The notes beneath the pieces were generated by a model. That model did no database searches, was not told where the DNA came from, and worked only from the letters and a program-made list of their open reading frames with translations. From an uncultured bacterium (GTDB taxonomy: Bacteria > Verrucomicrobiota > Kiritimatiellia > PWTM01): 40,986 nucleotides of DNA. The position numbers and the translations under genes are program-made. Of the stretch, positions 39,938-40,986 are shown piece after piece (position 1 is the stretch's first letter; every line of letters begins with the position of its first letter). The stretch spans positions 1-40,986 of the forward strand of contig CALLML010000037.1 of NCBI GenBank assembly GCA_938005705.1, read 5' to 3'.

Positions 39938-40986
39938 ACGTCCTGCTCATCACCAGTGACCAACAGCATTGGAGCACGCTAGGCGTGTTGAATCCCGAAA
40001 TCCGCACGCCGGCACTGGACGCGCTGGCGTTGGAGGGATCACTTTTCGAGCGGGCCTATTGTCCCAATCCCACCTGCACTCCGACGCGCGCCTCGATGAT
40101 CACGGGCCTCTACCCCTCCCAGCATGGCGCCTACAGTCTCGGCACCCGGCTGAATGAGAAGGTTCTGGCGGTGGGCGACGTGTTTCGTTCGGCGGGCTGG
40201 CGCACCGCCCTGGTGGGCAAGGCCCATTTCCAGCCGCTGGCAGGAACAAAGGAGTATCCATCCCTGGAGTCGTATCCGATTTTGCAGGACCTCGAGTTCT
40301 GGCGCAACTTCCATGGCCCTTTCTACGGCTTCGAACATGTGGACCTGGCGCGCAATCACACGGACGAACCGCATGTCGGCCAGCACTATGCCATCTGGCT
40401 GGAAGAAAACGGTTGCGCCAACTGGCGCGACTATTTTCGGAAGCCCACCGGTCATGTGAATCGCCACGATTTCCACTGGCCGATTCCGGAGCGCTATCAC
40501 TACAACGCATGGATTGCGGAACGGGTCAATGCCCTTATGACGCAGTACGCCGAGCGAAAAGAACCGTTCTTCCTCTGGGCCAGTTTCTTCGATCCCCATC
40601 CTCAGTGCATGGCGCCGGAACCGTGGGCCACCCTGTACGACCCCGACCGCTTGACATTGCCCCGCGGCCGCCCCGGCGAACATGATCGCAATCCGCCTCA
40701 TTTCCGTTTGACTCAGGAAACAAATCCCGATTTCAGCGCCTACCGTTTCCCGGGTTCGCAAGGGCTACACGGGATGCATTCGCACCTGACCTCCGAGGAA
40801 GATAAACGACGCACGCTCGCCGTCTATTACGGCATGGTGAGTTTGCTGGACAAATATATCGGCATCATTCTCGATCACCTGCGACGCCTCGATCTCGCCG
40901 ATGACACCCTGATCGTATTCACCTCCGACCACGGCCATTTTCTAGGCCAACACGGATTCGTGGCAAAGGGGCCGTTTCATTACGAG
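39934..40986 (+). CDS. Sulfatase, type I formylglycine-dependent (3' end outside window)
   Basis: 351 residues are visible. The N-terminal MNVLLITSDQQ supplies the first metal ligands, C48-T-P-T-R52 is the CxPxR motif whose Cys is converted to formylglycine, and VFTSDHGHFLGQHG supplies the C-terminal metal ligands. It hydrolyses sulfate esters from sugars or related small molecules. No signal peptide is present, so the enzyme should be cytoplasmic, which fits an operon that processes imported sulfated oligosaccharides after the GH88-type enzyme. The start overlaps the upstream stop by 4 nt (ATGA). The frame is open to the last base of the window. The maturation enzyme is not in view. Confidence 0.93.
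   Translation, partial: MNVLLITSDQQHWSTLGVLNPEIRTPALDALALEGSLFERAYCPNPTCTPTRASMITGLYPSQHGAYSLGTRLNEKVLAVGDVFRSAGWRTALVGKAHFQPLAGTKEYPSLESYPILQDLEFWRNFHGPFYGFEHVDLARNHTDEPHVGQHYAIWLEENGCANWRDYFRKPTGHVNRHDFHWPIPERYHYNAWIAERVNALMTQYAERKEPFFLWASFFDPHPQCMAPEPWATLYDPDRLTLPRGRPGEHDRNPPHFRLTQETNPDFSAYRFPGSQGLHGMHSHLTSEEDKRRTLAVYYGMVSLLDKYIGIILDHLRRLDLADDTLIVFTSDHGHFLGQHGFVAKGPFHYE

Noticed and set aside
1-40986. tRNA or rRNA genes
   Set aside because: No cloverleaf-like segment or conserved rRNA sequence was recognised on either strand.

Overview
The window is about 41 kb of GC-rich bacterial chromosome. The gene content suggests a PVC-superphylum bacterium, most likely Kiritimatiellota or another Verrucomicrobiota-related lineage. 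The reasons are a Gram-negative type division/cell-wall (dcw) cluster with a meso-diaminopimelate-type MurE, a CxPxR sulfatase next to a GH88-type hydrolase, a GH20 hexosaminidase, a UroD-like methyltransferase-family protein, and many small palindromic intergenic elements. The phylum is an inference from gene content; no rRNA gene is present.

Layout. (1) 1-814: the 3' part of an ISL3-family insertion sequence that starts before the window. (2) 954-6005: a queuosine-precursor transporter, a small TPR protein, a very unusual polytopic membrane protein fused to a GH10 xylanase-type domain, and shikimate kinase. (3) 6029-6170: five copies of a 15-bp palindrome, TTCCAAGSCTTGGAA, spaced almost exactly three DNA turns apart (31-32 bp), between two convergent genes. 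(4) 6189-12128, minus strand: a complete pyruvate-dehydrogenase-type operon (a DeoR regulator, a fused E1 alpha-beta, an E2 with two subunit-binding domains, and E3) with an operator-like triple repeat over its promoter. (5) 12331-18172: a UroD-family protein, a Popeye/cyclic-nucleotide-binding membrane protein overlapping a GH20 hexosaminidase, and two tandem CNNM/CBS membrane proteins. (6) 18206-25210, plus strand: YjbQ, a polysaccharide deacetylase and a GT-C glycosyltransferase chained by 4-nt overlaps, then an outer-membrane beta-barrel protein, a NYN/PIN-like protein and GDP-mannose 4,6-dehydratase. (7) 36678-25185, minus strand: the dcw cluster mraZ, small ORF, rsmH, ftsL, ftsI, murE, murF, mraY, murD, a triple-LysM protein, ftsW. 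(8) 36831-40986, plus strand: rsmB, a second two-copy array of the same palindrome with the same 32-bp spacing, and the start of a polysaccharide-degradation operon (GH88-type hydrolase plus sulfatase, cut by the window end).

How the genes work together. The dcw genes supply the peptidoglycan precursor and divisome proteins. MraZ sits first behind a good sigma70 promoter that carries three 10-bp-phased GTG repeats, which look like its own operator. The PDH operon would make acetyl-CoA under a sugar-phosphate-sensing type of regulator. The deacetylase/GT-C/GMD segment points to cell-surface glycan synthesis. The GH10, GH20, GH88 and sulfatase genes point to polysaccharide use.

The most striking unexplained signals are the two helically phased palindrome arrays. 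Several good promoters also lie so close to their start codons that the mRNAs should be leaderless or nearly so.
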